A DNA stretch of 16,553 nucleotides from Acetobacteraceae bacterium (GCA_947475475.1 CANJOG010000007.1:1-16553); one strand, 5' to 3'. Shown: positions 1-6,719, counted from the first letter of the stretch. Notes: generated by a model not told the origin, from the letters alone. Numbers and translations: made by a program.

Positions 1-389
1 ATCGCCGGCTGGAGGCGATGGATTTCATCGATGAACAGCACATCGCGCGGCTGCAAATTCGTCAGAATGGCCGCCAGATCCCCCGCCCGCTGAATTACCG
101 GACCGGAAGTGGCGCGAAACCCCACCCCCAGCTCGCGCGCGACAATCTGGGCCAGTGTCGTCTTACCCAGGCCAGGCGGGCCATGCAGCAACACATGATC
201 CAGCGCCTCGCCCCGCCCGCGCGCCGCCTGGATAAAGACACGCAGATTCTCACGCGATGCTTGCTGGCCGGTGAAATCATCGAGAGTTTGCGGGCGCAGC
301 GTTGCCTCGGCGGCATCCTCCTCCGAGCGCATCGGCGAGAGCGCCGCATTATCCCGCTCCGGCGACGGCGCCGACTTGCGCCCGCTCAT
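1..389 (-). CDS. ruvB: Holliday junction branch migration ATPase RuvB (N-terminal part, cut by window edge)
   Basis: This is the first 129 residues of RuvB; the remainder lies beyond position 1. RuvB is the hexameric AAA+ motor that drives branch migration of Holliday junctions with RuvA during recombinational repair. Visible are LRPQTLDDFTGQ (residues 31-42), typical of the RuvB N-terminus, Walker A GPPGLGKT (70-77) and Walker B LFIDEIHR (118-125). The start is the ATG at 387-389, 10 nt after the ruvA stop, so the two genes are co-transcribed. About 20 extra residues (rich in Ser, Pro and charge) precede the conserved part, and Met20 is an alternative start. The identification is firm; only the exact start is uncertain. 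Confidence 0.97.
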   Translation of the reverse strand, partial: MSGRKSAPSPERDNAALSPMRSEEDAAEATLRPQTLDDFTGQQASRENLRVFIQAARGRGEALDHVLLHGPPGLGKTTLAQIVARELGVGFRATSGPVIQRAGDLAAILTNLQPRDVLFIDEIHRLQPA

Positions 390-399
390 GGCTTAGCGC

Positions 400-1014
400 T
401 CATCGGGCCAATTCCTTCAGGCACTCACGGATCACGTTATCGAGCGCCGGAGCATCCCCCAGCCGCTCCATCACCCGCGCCACCGCCCCCTGCGCCTCCG
501 GCCGCTTATAGCCAAGGTTCACAAGGGCCGAGAGCGCATCCGCATCCACACCAGGCTTGCTGACCGGCGGCGGGATGAACACACCACCGCTCGACGGCAT
601 CGCCCCGGCCTTGTCACGCAATTCGGTCAACAGCCGCACCGCCAGCTTCGCCCCCACACCCGACGCCCGGGTCAGAGCCGCACGGTCCCCCGCGGCGATG
701 GCCGAAATAAGGTCTTTAGGTGACAAAGCGGACAGGATCGACAGCGCAACCTTCGCACCCACCCCCTGCACAGTGGTCAGCAACCGGAACCAGTCCCGCT
801 CCGCGCTCTCGGCAAAGCCGAACAGCGTGATCGCATCCTCGCGCACCTGCGTCTCAATCAACAACCGCACCAAAGCCGGCGGCGGCTGCAAGGACGCCAA
901 AGTCCGCGTCGAGGCATGCACCAGATACCCCACGCCCCCAGCAGGACCGCTCACGTCAATGACGCAGCGATCCGCCTCGATACTCTCGACGCGTCCGGTC
1001 AGCAGCGCAATCAC
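400..1014 (-). CDS. ruvA: Holliday junction DNA-binding protein RuvA
   Basis: RuvA is the tetrameric junction-binding protein that loads RuvB. The open frame reaches back to 1218, but family proteins begin MIALLTGRV, so I choose the GTG at 1012-1014, giving 204 residues, the usual length. Domain I (OB fold) covers about 1-64. Domain II has two helix-hairpin-helix motifs, VQGVGAK (82-88) and SGVGAK (118-123). Domain III, which contacts RuvB, includes ALVNLGYKRPEAQ (163-175). No good Shine-Dalgarno precedes the GTG. ruvB follows after 10 nt. ruvC, commonly just upstream in alphaproteobacteria, is not in the 270 bases before this start. Confidence 0.96.
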   Translation of the reverse strand: MIALLTGRVESIEADRCVIDVSGPAGGVGYLVHASTRTLASLQPPPALVRLLIETQVREDAITLFGFAESAERDWFRLLTTVQGVGAKVALSILSALSPKDLISAIAAGDRAALTRASGVGAKLAVRLLTELRDKAGAMPSSGGVFIPPPVSKPGVDADALSALVNLGYKRPEAQGAVARVMERLGDAPALDNVIRECLKELAR

Positions 1015-1167
1015 GGGAGGTCCAATACACAGAACTGACCGCCATTCTGCGCCGATTCGGGGCGATTCGGTCCAGACCTCGAAGGGCGGATAAGCAAAGC
1101 GTGGGACGCCCCGCGTCATCCGCCGCAAGTTCGCTCGGAAACAGCAAATTTCGACCGCCTCCAGCCC

Positions 1168-1201
1168 CGTAGCCCGGATGGAGCCGCAGGCGAAATCCGG
1201 G
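1168..1201. repeat. Single REP-like element
   Basis: The sequence starts CGTAGCCCGGATGGAGC and ends AAATCCGGG, so CCCGGAT pairs with ATCCGGG around a GC-rich middle. The left 17 bases are identical to the start of the perfect inverted pair at 12706-12787. Its intergenic position and its recurrence in this window support a dispersed REP-type repeat. Confidence 0.7.
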
Positions 1202-1256
1202 TCCCACCCACTCCACACCCCAAAACCCTTGCACCCGCCCCACCAACCACCTAGCT

Positions 1257-1262
1257 TACAAT
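1257..1262 (+). promoter_or_regulatory. Possible -10 element and 8-bp direct repeat before the antitoxin
   Basis: TACAAT (1257-1262) lies 21 nt before the antitoxin ATG. It overlaps one copy of AGCTTACA (1253-1260), which recurs at 1265-1272, just before the ribosome site CAGGAG (1271-1276). Phd-type antitoxins usually repress their own promoter through repeated operators, so the repeat may be an operator half-site. No good -35 box is at the standard distance; TTGCAC at 1229 is too far. This is weak evidence. Confidence 0.3.
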
Positions 1263-1283
1263 CCAGCTTACAGGAGCCATCCC

Positions 1284-1526
1284 ATGCGCGAAATCGGCGC
1301 CTTCGACGCCAAGAACCGCCTCGGCACCCTGCTCGACTGGGTCGAACAGGGCGAGGAAGTCCTCATCACCCGCCGGGGCCACCCCGTCGCCCGCCTGGTC
1401 CCCGCCCATCCCGGCATCGACCGCACCCGCTCCCGCGCCGCCGCCGAACGCATCAAGGAAATGGCCAAGGGCCACAGCCTCGGAGGCCTCTCCATCCGCG
1501 ACCTGATCGACGAAGGCCGCATGTAA
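1284..1526 (+). CDS. Type II antitoxin, Phd/YefM family
   Basis: This 80-residue protein has the Phd/YefM layout. The N-terminal DNA-binding half, REIGAFDAKNRLGTLLDWVEQGEEVLITRRGHPVARLVP (2-40), contains the usual AKNRLGTLL and G-V-ITRRGHPVARL signatures. The C-terminal tail of about 40 residues, which normally neutralises the toxin, is charged and ends in IRDLIDEGRM. The family folds as a dimer that binds operator DNA, and it masks its partner until the antitoxin is degraded. The PIN toxin starts 15 nt after the stop, so this is a two-gene operon. CAGGAG at 1271-1276 is the ribosome site. The cognate role is inferred from family and adjacency. Confidence 0.9.
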   Translation: MREIGAFDAKNRLGTLLDWVEQGEEVLITRRGHPVARLVPAHPGIDRTRSRAAAERIKEMAKGHSLGGLSIRDLIDEGRM

Positions 1527-1541
1527 CGGCAGGACACGACA

Positions 1542-1952
1542 ATGCTGGTCCTCGACGCCTCCCTAACGCTCTCCTGGTATTTCCCGGACGAACAGACCGA
1601 TGCCGCCAACGCGCTCCTGATGCAGATCGCCGACCAGGGCGCCATCGTCCCCACACTCTGGCACCTCGAAGTCGGCAACGCCTTCCAGACCGCCATCCGC
1701 CGGGGACGCTGCGACGCCGCCTACCGTGATCAGGCCCTGGCCGAACTGCGCGAACTGCCCATCACCGTCGACGCGGACACGCTGCACCACGCCTGGAAGG
1801 ACACGCTCGCTTTATCCGAAAAATTCGGCCTCAGCCTCTACGACGCCACCTATCTGGAACTGGCGCAGCGACGCGGCCTGATGCTGGCGACGCTGGATGG
1901 CAAGCTGATGCGTGCGGCATCGGTGTTGGGGCTGAGCCAGACGGAGAATTAG
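1542..1952 (+). CDS. vapC: PIN-domain ribonuclease toxin, VapC family
   Basis: This 136-residue PIN protein is of typical VapC length. PIN toxins are Mg2+/Mn2+-dependent ribonucleases, many of which cleave tRNA or rRNA to stop growth. The four acidic residues expected at the active site are visible: D5 in MLVLDAS, E43 in WHLEVGN, D101 in SLYDATYLE and D119 in ATLDGKL. The catalytic set therefore looks intact. The gene follows the Phd-type antitoxin by 15 nt with GGCAGGA (1529-1535) as ribosome site. The target RNA cannot be read from sequence. A stop codon TAG closes the frame before a gene-poor region. Confidence 0.92.
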   Translation: MLVLDASLTLSWYFPDEQTDAANALLMQIADQGAIVPTLWHLEVGNAFQTAIRRGRCDAAYRDQALAELRELPITVDADTLHHAWKDTLALSEKFGLSLYDATYLELAQRRGLMLATLDGKLMRAASVLGLSQTEN

Positions 1953-2160
1953 CGCGGACCGACGCGTTCAGTTGCATCTCGCTCCGAAATTCCAACGGCG
2001 TGTTGGAGGCATCGATTTTGCGGCTGTGTTTCGGACGTATCTTTCGGCCGTTCTAACCCTCTGGAATCATAGGGGTTACAAATGCGACCGAAAGTCTTGA
2101 TATTTGCAGCCACGTTTCCCGGCTGGGCGTGCTTTTGACCGCACGGGCTCCGGTGGTGAT

Positions 2161-2186
2161 GGTGGGGTGCGGCAGAGCACCCCGCC
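2161..2186. repeat. REP-like hairpin
   Basis: GGTGGGGTGC (2161-2170) pairs with GCACCCCGCC (2177-2186) around a six-base loop, GGCAGA, with one G-U pair. It is followed by CTACG, so the complementary strand reads CGTAG then GGCGGGGTGC. No T-run follows, so an intergenic repeat or attenuator-like hairpin is more likely than an intrinsic terminator. Confidence 0.45.
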
Positions 2187-2202
2187 CTACGCTCGCTGAA
2201 GG

Positions 2203-2230
2203 TTGTTCAAAGCGGTACATCGTATATGCT
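2203..2230 (+). promoter_or_regulatory. Possible sigma70-type promoter of the Sel1 gene
   Basis: TTGTTC (2203-2208) and TATGCT (2225-2230) are separated by 16 bases and lie 57 nt before the chosen ATG, in an AT-richer patch. The match to consensus is partial (about 3 and 4 of 6), so this is a guess from position and composition. Confidence 0.3.
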
Positions 2231-2286
2231 CTTTTGTGTTTGCAGTGCGCAGCCGTGAAGGCAACCAAGCGAGAAGGGATATCAGC

Positions 2287-3033
2287 ATGATTCCGTGGCT
2301 CCAGCGATGCCTAGCTGCCGCAGCGTTTGCTTGTTTGTTCAGTGCTGCTGCACTTGCACAATCGCCAAAACCGCCAAGTGACCCAATTGACGTCGCTAAC
2401 TACGTGAACGGAACTGCTGCGTATAGTAAGGGCGATTATGCGACGGCCCTCCAGTTTTTCCGCCCGCTCGCGAATAAAGGCGATGGCTCCGCCCAGTTCG
2501 CCCTCGGCAGTATGTATGCTGACGCTCAAGGCGTTCCGCCGGACGACGTAAAAGCTTACGTATGGCTCAGCCTTGCCTCCGCGGATTTTGTGCGATCTGC
2601 AAGGCCAGATAACTTGGCAGAAGCGAAACGGAAACAAGTCAGCGCTAGGATGACTCCAGCGCAAATCAGACAGGCCCAGCAGCTCGCTCGCGACTGGAAA
2701 CCATGGCCAACGAACGAAGACGCAGTCGCTGCGTATAAAATTCAAGATTATAAAACTGCGTTGCGGATTTTCAATTTCCTTGCCTATCGCGGCGATGTCG
2801 CCGCTCAGGCCAGTCTCGGCAGTATGCACGCTAGAGGCGAGGGAGTTACTCCAGATTTAGTGTCGGCCTACATGTGGTTTAACCTCGTCCTTACAAAACC
2901 CGGAATATCGAACGAGATGTATGCAGATTTGGCAAAGAAGAGTCAGACTGCTCTCGTTGAACATATGAACCCCGCACAGGTTGCGCAGGCTGAGAAACTT
3001 ACTCGTGAGTGGAAACCTTCTCCTGTCGATTAG
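2287..3033 (+). CDS. Secreted Sel1/TPR-like repeat protein with an internal duplication
   Basis: This 248-residue protein has a signal peptide (hydrophobic 8-24, ALA before Q25), so it is likely periplasmic or secreted. Two homologous units follow. Unit 1 runs about 44-141, from AAYSKGDYATALQFF through GSAQFALGSMYADAQGV to MTPAQIRQAQQLARDWKPWP. Unit 2 runs about 148-246, from AAYKIQDYKTALRIF through AAQASLGSMHARGEGV to MNPAQVAQAEKLTREWKPSP. Each holds a Sel1-like helical pair (AQ.sLGsMya.G.GV...A..W). Such repeats mediate protein-protein contact; no enzyme motif is visible. The start at 2287 is preferred over an upstream in-frame one at 2203 because GAGAAGGGA (2271-2279) precedes it and it begins the signal peptide. 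Codon use is clearly more AT-rich than in neighbouring genes, suggesting transfer. Confidence 0.85.
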   Translation: MIPWLQRCLAAAAFACLFSAAALAQSPKPPSDPIDVANYVNGTAAYSKGDYATALQFFRPLANKGDGSAQFALGSMYADAQGVPPDDVKAYVWLSLASADFVRSARPDNLAEAKRKQVSARMTPAQIRQAQQLARDWKPWPTNEDAVAAYKIQDYKTALRIFNFLAYRGDVAAQASLGSMHARGEGVTPDLVSAYMWFNLVLTKPGISNEMYADLAKKSQTALVEHMNPAQVAQAEKLTREWKPSPVD

Positions 3034-3058
3034 ATGGCCTGATTGATAACCATCTAAT
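3029..3058 (+). terminator. Hairpin overlapping the Sel1 stop codon
   Basis: ATTAGATGG (3029-3037) pairs perfectly with CCATCTAAT (3050-3058) around a 12-base loop. The left arm includes the TAG stop at 3031-3033. No T-tract follows, so this may be a 3'-end stabilising hairpin or a weak terminator. Confidence 0.4.
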
Positions 3059-3072
3059 GGAAATAATCGAGA

Positions 3073-3291
3073 TTACTTGAGGCGCATTTCACGCCTGCGA
3101 TACAGTTCGTCGGCCGCGATCAGGATGGCGGAAGGCGGCACCCGCCATACTTTCAGGCTTGGTGCTACTCGGTAGCCCGGGGAGAAGATTCGTATTGGCG
3201 GCAAGAGGCGCGAGTGCTGCTTCAACGCTGGCCCGAGAAGCTTGCAGAAGTCTTGAATTTCGGAACACGTCCAAACGCGAAAATCGACCAT
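3073..3291 (-). CDS. Small hypothetical protein
   Basis: This 72-codon frame starts at an ATG 14 nt after the XRE regulator stop and runs the same way. I do not recognise the sequence. It begins MVDFRVWTCSEIQDFCKLLG and ends in a basic tail, YRRREMRLK, with no signal peptide or clear membrane helix. Its position after a toxin-antitoxin-type regulator could mean a third operon gene or a remnant of one. The frame may also be non-coding; the region is AT-richer than typical genes here. Confidence 0.25.
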   Translation of the reverse strand: MVDFRVWTCSEIQDFCKLLGPALKQHSRLLPPIRIFSPGYRVAPSLKVWRVPPSAILIAADELYRRREMRLK

Positions 3292-3305
3292 TTGCAGTCT
3301 GGTAC

Positions 3306-3632
3306 CTACCCCACCAACGCCCGCAACGCCGCCTCCGGCTCCCGCGCAATGATCCGCATCAACGCCCGCACCGCTGGCTCCATCGCCACCCGGTTCTGCT
3401 CCCAATTCCGCAATGTCCCGACCGGAATTCCGAGCAACCGTGCAAACGCCGCCTGCGACAATCCAAGCCGCCGCCGGATAAACCCCGGCGAGATAATCTC
3501 GGACGCATCGGGCACCACCGCCGCATCATGCCCATCCTCCAGGGCCTGCCGCGCAATCGCCGCCTCCGTTGTCGCCGCCATCCGCGCCCGATCCACACGC
3601 GGCGCCCGGGCGCGGATCTCGTCGAGAGTCAT
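3306..3632 (-). CDS. Helix-turn-helix transcriptional regulator, XRE family (COG2944, HigA/NadS-like antitoxin)
   Basis: From the ATG at 3630-3632 this is 108 residues; the open frame extends 13 codons further, but GGGGACGGGG lies just before the chosen ATG. The C-terminal half is a classic HTH: IRRRLGLSQAAFARLLGIPVGTLRNWEQNRVAMEPAVRALMRIIAREPEAALRAL. Recognition is through the LSQ..FA..LGI...T..NWEQ signature. COG2944 proteins act as DNA-binding antitoxins or autorepressors, usually beside a HigB/RelE-like or BrnT-like toxin. No such toxin is recognisable here. The gene starts 10 nt after the stop of the HI1420-like remnant, so the two may be one transcript. It looks intact, but its partner may be lost. 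Confidence 0.8.
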   Translation of the reverse strand: MTLDEIRARAPRVDRARMAATTEAAIARQALEDGHDAAVVPDASEIISPGFIRRRLGLSQAAFARLLGIPVGTLRNWEQNRVAMEPAVRALMRIIAREPEAALRALVG

Positions 3633-3642
3633 GCCCCGTCCC

Positions 3643-3840
3643 CTAAGCCGCAACCTTGGCCGACAACTCAATGCCCAGCGCCTTCATCACCGCAAGCGTC
3701 GTCTTCAGCGTCGGATTACCGTTCTCGCTGAACGACCGATACAACTGCTCGCGGGACAGCCCGGTCTGGCTGGCAATCTGCGCCATCCCCACCGCCCGCC
3801 CCCACACTGCCTGGCTCGTGCGGTGACGCGCACGACACAT
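3643..3840 (-). pseudogene. Truncated addiction-module antidote protein, HI1420 family
   Basis: The C-terminal 47 or so residues, GMAQIASQTGLSREQLYRSFSENGNPTLKTTLAVMKALGIEL, match the HI1420 antidote family, whose usual end reads roughly GMsqiA.etGLSReaLYkaLs.eGNP.f.T...vmkALGl.l. Intact members are about 90-100 residues and begin with a D..Y/L..pe.i..YL..al..gDP segment. That segment is absent in all three frames upstream. The longest plausible start here (3840) gives 65 residues with an unrelated N-terminus. The HI1419-type killer gene that normally precedes it is also missing. I call this a remnant; a short functional DNA-binding protein is possible but less likely. Confidence 0.65.
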
Positions 3841-4194
3841 CGCCACTGTCAGCCCATCCCCGCATCCGCCCGAAACTAGGGATTCCGGCTCATCCATCCC
3901 GTGCTGCGCCAACCCGGATGCGGCAACGGGAAAAACCGCGATCGGCGGCGCCAGCCGCCACGCCTTGGGATGCCGCGCAGGTTGCGGCCGCGAGGACCAG
4001 CCTCCCCATAAGCTGTTCATCCAGCCAAGGCACGTGTGATCATGCTCTTGCTGGGTGCCGCGGCAGCCGTGATCAGGGCACTGCGTGGGTCCGCCGGTCA
4101 CCGCATTGGCGGGCGCTCAGGCGGAACAACCCAGGATTTCGGATTCGCCGCCAGTCGAGCTAGGCTGGAGTCAATTCAACAAGGGAGGAACACC
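3841..4194. other. Gene-poor stretch upstream of the cupin
   Basis: These 354 bases carry only overlapping frames without recognisable protein features on either strand. A RelE/HI1419-type toxin would be expected here on the minus strand but I cannot find one. CGTGATCA occurs twice within about 40 bases (near 4035 and 4068). The far right supplies the cupin ribosome site AAGGGAGGAA (4181-4190). The stretch is probably decayed accessory DNA plus the cupin leader. Confidence 0.5.
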
Positions 4195-4677
4195 ATGCCC
4201 GAATTTCTGTCCATTCGTGACGCCGATTTCTGGACGCGTTGCCCGGACAAGCTCAAGCCCATGCAGGAAGGCCGGCTGACCGGCGGCCTCGCCTATTTCC
4301 TCATGGGCACCGAAGCCGAGAACCCGCCGACCATTGCCGCCCTGCGCCTCGGCCCGGGAGATGTGCTGCCACGCCACGCGCATGAATGTCACCGCTTCGA
4401 AATCGTCGTGCAGGGCACGCTCGATGTCGGCGACCGCGTGCTCACCGTCGGCGATGTGATGGTCAGCGAACCCCATGTCGCCTATGGCCCGCATATCGCC
4501 GGCCCCGAGGGCTGCACGACGTTTGAAATCTTCGGCTCGCTGAAGGCCTCGCACACGCCAATCTTTGAGACGCCCGAGGGACAGGTGCAGATCGACGCAT
4601 CAACGCCGGAAGGCCGTGACCGTGTCGTCGCCATCGCAACGCGTCTGCGCGCGGAAGGTGTGAAGGCCAAAGCCTGA
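4195..4677 (+). CDS. Cupin-domain protein
   Basis: This 160-residue single-cupin protein has cupin motif 1 clearly: G55-x5-H61-x-H63-x5-E69-x4-G74 (GDVLPRHAHECHRFEIVVQG), followed by the G-D turn LTVGDVMVSEP (83-93) and His94/His100 as possible third His. H61, H63, E69 and a later His normally bind one divalent metal. There is no signal peptide, so it is cytoplasmic. The ribosome site AAGGGAGGAA ends 4 nt before the ATG. The stop lies 35 nt before a periplasmic binding protein gene in the same direction, hinting at a role with that transported compound (isomerase, dioxygenase-like enzyme or ligand sensor). The substrate cannot be determined. Confidence 0.85.
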   Translation: MPEFLSIRDADFWTRCPDKLKPMQEGRLTGGLAYFLMGTEAENPPTIAALRLGPGDVLPRHAHECHRFEIVVQGTLDVGDRVLTVGDVMVSEPHVAYGPHIAGPEGCTTFEIFGSLKASHTPIFETPEGQVQIDASTPEGRDRVVAIATRLRAEGVKAKA

Positions 4678-4712
4678 GCCTGACTCAGAAGCGGATAGAA
4701 GGAAGAAATCCC

Positions 4713-5723
4713 ATGCGCCTCGCCAAACGTGGACTACTGCTCGCCGCCTGCGCCGCCGCCCTGATCAGCGTCAGCGCCGGCGCGCGCGCCCAAAGCTGGA
4801 CCGACATCGTCGCCGCAGCCAAGAAAGAGGGCAAACTGGTGCTCTACAGCGCCACCGTCCCCGCCCTGCTCAACCGCCTGCGCATCGATTTCGAAGCCGC
4901 CAATCCTGGCATCCAGATGGAGGTCGCCCGCATGGATAGCGGGCCGATGTTGCCGCGCCTTGATATGGAGCGTCAGACCGGGGCTGACGGCGCCGATATG
5001 ATGATCTCCACCGAACTCGGCTGGCTCGCCCGCCGCGAGGCCGAAGGCGCGCTGCGCAAGCCGTCCGGGCCGGATGTGGACAACTGGCCGAAGCAATTCC
5101 TCAGCGATGGCGGCGTTGCCGTGCTCGCGCTGGAACCGCTGATCCTGGCCTATAATACCGACTCGCTGAAAACTCCGGTCACCAGCTTCCAGGATCTGCT
5201 GCGCCCCGATCTGCGCGGCCGCATCGGCACCTCGACGCTGGCGGCGACCACGCTGATCGCCTGGTATGACTGGCTGGAACAGACCCAGGGGCCGGACTTC
5301 CTGGCCAAATTCGCCGCCCAGAAGCCGAAACTCTATGCCGGCGCGGTCGGCAACACGCAGTCCCTTGCCTCGGGCGAGATCGTCGCCACCGCGTTTACCA
5401 ATACCAGCGTCAGCCTGCCGATGATCGACCAGGGCGCGCCGATCAAGCTGGTCTATCCCAATCCCGGCTTTGGCATCCGCTATGGCGCCGGCATCCTCGC
5501 CTGGGGCAAGCATCCGAATGCGTCGCTGGTGGCGATGAACTACTTCATGTCCCGCCGCGGCCAGACCACCTGGGCGGGGCCGGGCGGTGTCGCAAGCCCG
5601 CTGCCGAATATTCCGAACACGCTCGATGCCAGGACGATCACCCCCTTCGATCCGCTGAAATATCCGCCCGAGGCGGTGAAGGCCTACACCGAGAAGTGGA
5701 ACAAGCTGTTCCTCGCCCAATAA
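4713..5723 (+). CDS. Periplasmic ABC-transporter solute-binding protein (iron/spermidine-putrescine type, AfuA-like)
   Basis: This 336-residue protein has a signal peptide (1-26, cleavage likely at ARA-QS). An LAAC at 10-13 resembles a lipobox, but the hydrophobic stretch runs on, favouring ordinary cleavage. The mature part begins SWTDIVAAAKKEGKLVLYSATVPALLNRLRIDFEAANPGI, the start typical of type 2 (Fe3+, spermidine, sulfonate-like) binding proteins. It continues with EPLILAYNTDSL, SFQDLLRPDLRGRIGTS and PNPGFGIRYGAGILAWGKHPNASLVAMNYFMS, all family landmarks. Ferric-binding tyrosine pairs are not obvious, so the ligand may be an organic anion. AAGGAAG (4699-4705) is the ribosome site. No permease or ATPase gene flanks it, so it is an orphan component in this window. 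Confidence 0.9.
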   Translation: MRLAKRGLLLAACAAALISVSAGARAQSWTDIVAAAKKEGKLVLYSATVPALLNRLRIDFEAANPGIQMEVARMDSGPMLPRLDMERQTGADGADMMISTELGWLARREAEGALRKPSGPDVDNWPKQFLSDGGVAVLALEPLILAYNTDSLKTPVTSFQDLLRPDLRGRIGTSTLAATTLIAWYDWLEQTQGPDFLAKFAAQKPKLYAGAVGNTQSLASGEIVATAFTNTSVSLPMIDQGAPIKLVYPNPGFGIRYGAGILAWGKHPNASLVAMNYFMSRRGQTTWAGPGGVASPLPNIPNTLDARTITPFDPLKYPPEAVKAYTEKWNKLFLAQ

Positions 5724-5736
5724 TATCGCGACTAAC

Positions 5737-5773
5737 GCGGCCCGGATGCAGTTCCAGCTCTCATCCGGGCCGC
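5737..5773 (+). terminator. Hairpin between binding protein and SDR (terminator or REP-like)
   Basis: GCGGCCCGGATG (5737-5748) pairs perfectly over 12 bp with CATCCGGGCCGC (5762-5773) around a 13-base loop. It sits 13 bases after the binding-protein stop. There is no T-run on either side. The CCCGGATG core matches the REP elements at 1168 and 12706, so it may be a REP relative that also protects or ends the upstream mRNA. Confidence 0.55.
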
Positions 5774-5847
5774 CGCCTTGGCAAAGACGCGCGCTCTGGT
5801 AAGCAGTGCTGAGCAAATCAGCAACAACGCTCCGGGAGACGCCGCCA

Positions 5848-6672
5848 ATGACTACCCCACGCAATCATGACTGGCTGGACCTTGCCGGCAAGAATGTTGT
5901 CGTCACCGGCGCTGGCGGCGGCATCGGCTTCGGCATTGCCGAATGTTTCGTCCAGGCTGGCGCGCGGGTGATGGTCCTCGATGTCAGCGCCGATCTCGCC
6001 CGCACGGCGGCGGAAAAGCTTGGCCATGGCGCCATCGGCGTCGGCTGTGACGTCTCCTCCGAGACGTCGGTGCAAAACGCCGCCGAGCATCTCGTGCGCG
6101 AGCTCGGCCCCTGTGACGTGTTGGTGAACAATGCCGGCATCCTCCGCCCCGGCGCGCTTGCGACCCTGTCACTGGCCGACTGGAACGCATTGCTGGCGGT
6201 GAATCTGACCGGCGTGTTCCTCTGCTCGCAGAAATTCGGCGCCCAAATGCTGGCGCGCGGACGCGGCTCGCTGGTGCATGTCGCCTCCATCGCCTCGCGC
6301 TTCCCACAGGGTTTCTCCGGCGCCTATTCGGCCAGCAAGGCCGGCGTGGTGCTGCTCAGCCAGGGTCTCGCCACCGAATGGGGGCCGCAGGGCGTGCGCT
6401 CCAACTGCCTCTCGCCGGGCAATACACGCTCCGGCATGACCGCACCGATCCTCGCCGTGCCGGGCATCGAGGCCCAGCGCGTCGCCATGGTGCCGACACG
6501 CCGCATCGCTGACCCGTCCGATATGGGCGAGGTGGCGATGTTCCTGGCCAGCGAGCGCTCCTCCTACGTCAATGGCGAGAATATCTCGGTCGATGGCGGG
6601 TTTGGCCGCACCTTGCTCGACCTGTTCCCCCGCCCCGGCTTCATGCGCGAGGACGTTGTGGGGAACAGTTAG
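5848..6672 (+). CDS. Short-chain dehydrogenase/reductase (classical SDR)
   Basis: This 274-residue classical SDR is expected to oxidise an alcohol or reduce a ketone with NAD(P)(H). Visible landmarks are the cofactor loop T20-G-A-G-G-G-I-G27, D45 at the end of strand 2 (favouring NAD over NADP), D69-V, N94-N-A-G97, the tetrad N119, S147, Y160, K164 (YSASK), and the C-terminal YVNGENISVDGGF. All four catalytic residues are present. The ATG at 5848 is preferred over the in-frame GTG at 5806 because CGGGAGAC (5833-5840) precedes it. It follows the binding protein by 124 nt with a hairpin between, so it may or may not share the transcript. The substrate is unknown. Confidence 0.93.
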   Translation: MTTPRNHDWLDLAGKNVVVTGAGGGIGFGIAECFVQAGARVMVLDVSADLARTAAEKLGHGAIGVGCDVSSETSVQNAAEHLVRELGPCDVLVNNAGILRPGALATLSLADWNALLAVNLTGVFLCSQKFGAQMLARGRGSLVHVASIASRFPQGFSGAYSASKAGVVLLSQGLATEWGPQGVRSNCLSPGNTRSGMTAPILAVPGIEAQRVAMVPTRRIADPSDMGEVAMFLASERSSYVNGENISVDGGFGRTLLDLFPRPGFMREDVVGNS

Positions 6673-6719
6673 CCCCACCCCATCAGACTTGTCCGGCGCA
6701 GCTGAGTGAAATCCGGTTA

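Larger units (their letters stand above)
1015..1283. other. Divergent intergenic region between ruvA and the toxin-antitoxin pair
   Basis: This stretch separates ruvA (minus) from the antitoxin (plus). I find no RuvC-like frame in it. It holds a REP-like element at 1168-1201 and a possible antitoxin promoter near 1257. The overlapping minus-strand open frames look like upstream extensions of ruvA and not genes. Confidence 0.6.
1953..2286. other. Intergenic region, no gene recognised
   Basis: This 334-base stretch follows vapC. It carries a REP-like hairpin at 2161-2186, a possible promoter near 2203-2230, and a small inverted repeat, TAACCC/GGGTTA, around 2055-2080. A 71-codon minus-strand frame (2053-2268) has no recognisable features. 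Base composition falls towards the downstream Sel1 gene. Confidence 0.5.

Noticed and set aside
1015..1218. 68-codon N-terminal extension of RuvA
   Set aside because: Family RuvA proteins begin at MIALLTGRV; the extension reads through a REP element.
2055..2080. Integron-like attC site (TAACCC/GGGTTA inverted repeat)
   Set aside because: The RYYYAAC and GTTRRRY core boxes do not match and there is no integrase or cassette array.
2053..2268. 71-codon minus-strand frame
   Set aside because: No recognisable motif, no ribosome site noted, and it contains a REP-like hairpin; not enough to call a gene.
4734..5864. 376-codon open frame on the minus strand
   Set aside because: It is antisense to a well-supported binding-protein gene. 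Its composition is the mirror of high-GC codon use and it has no family motifs.
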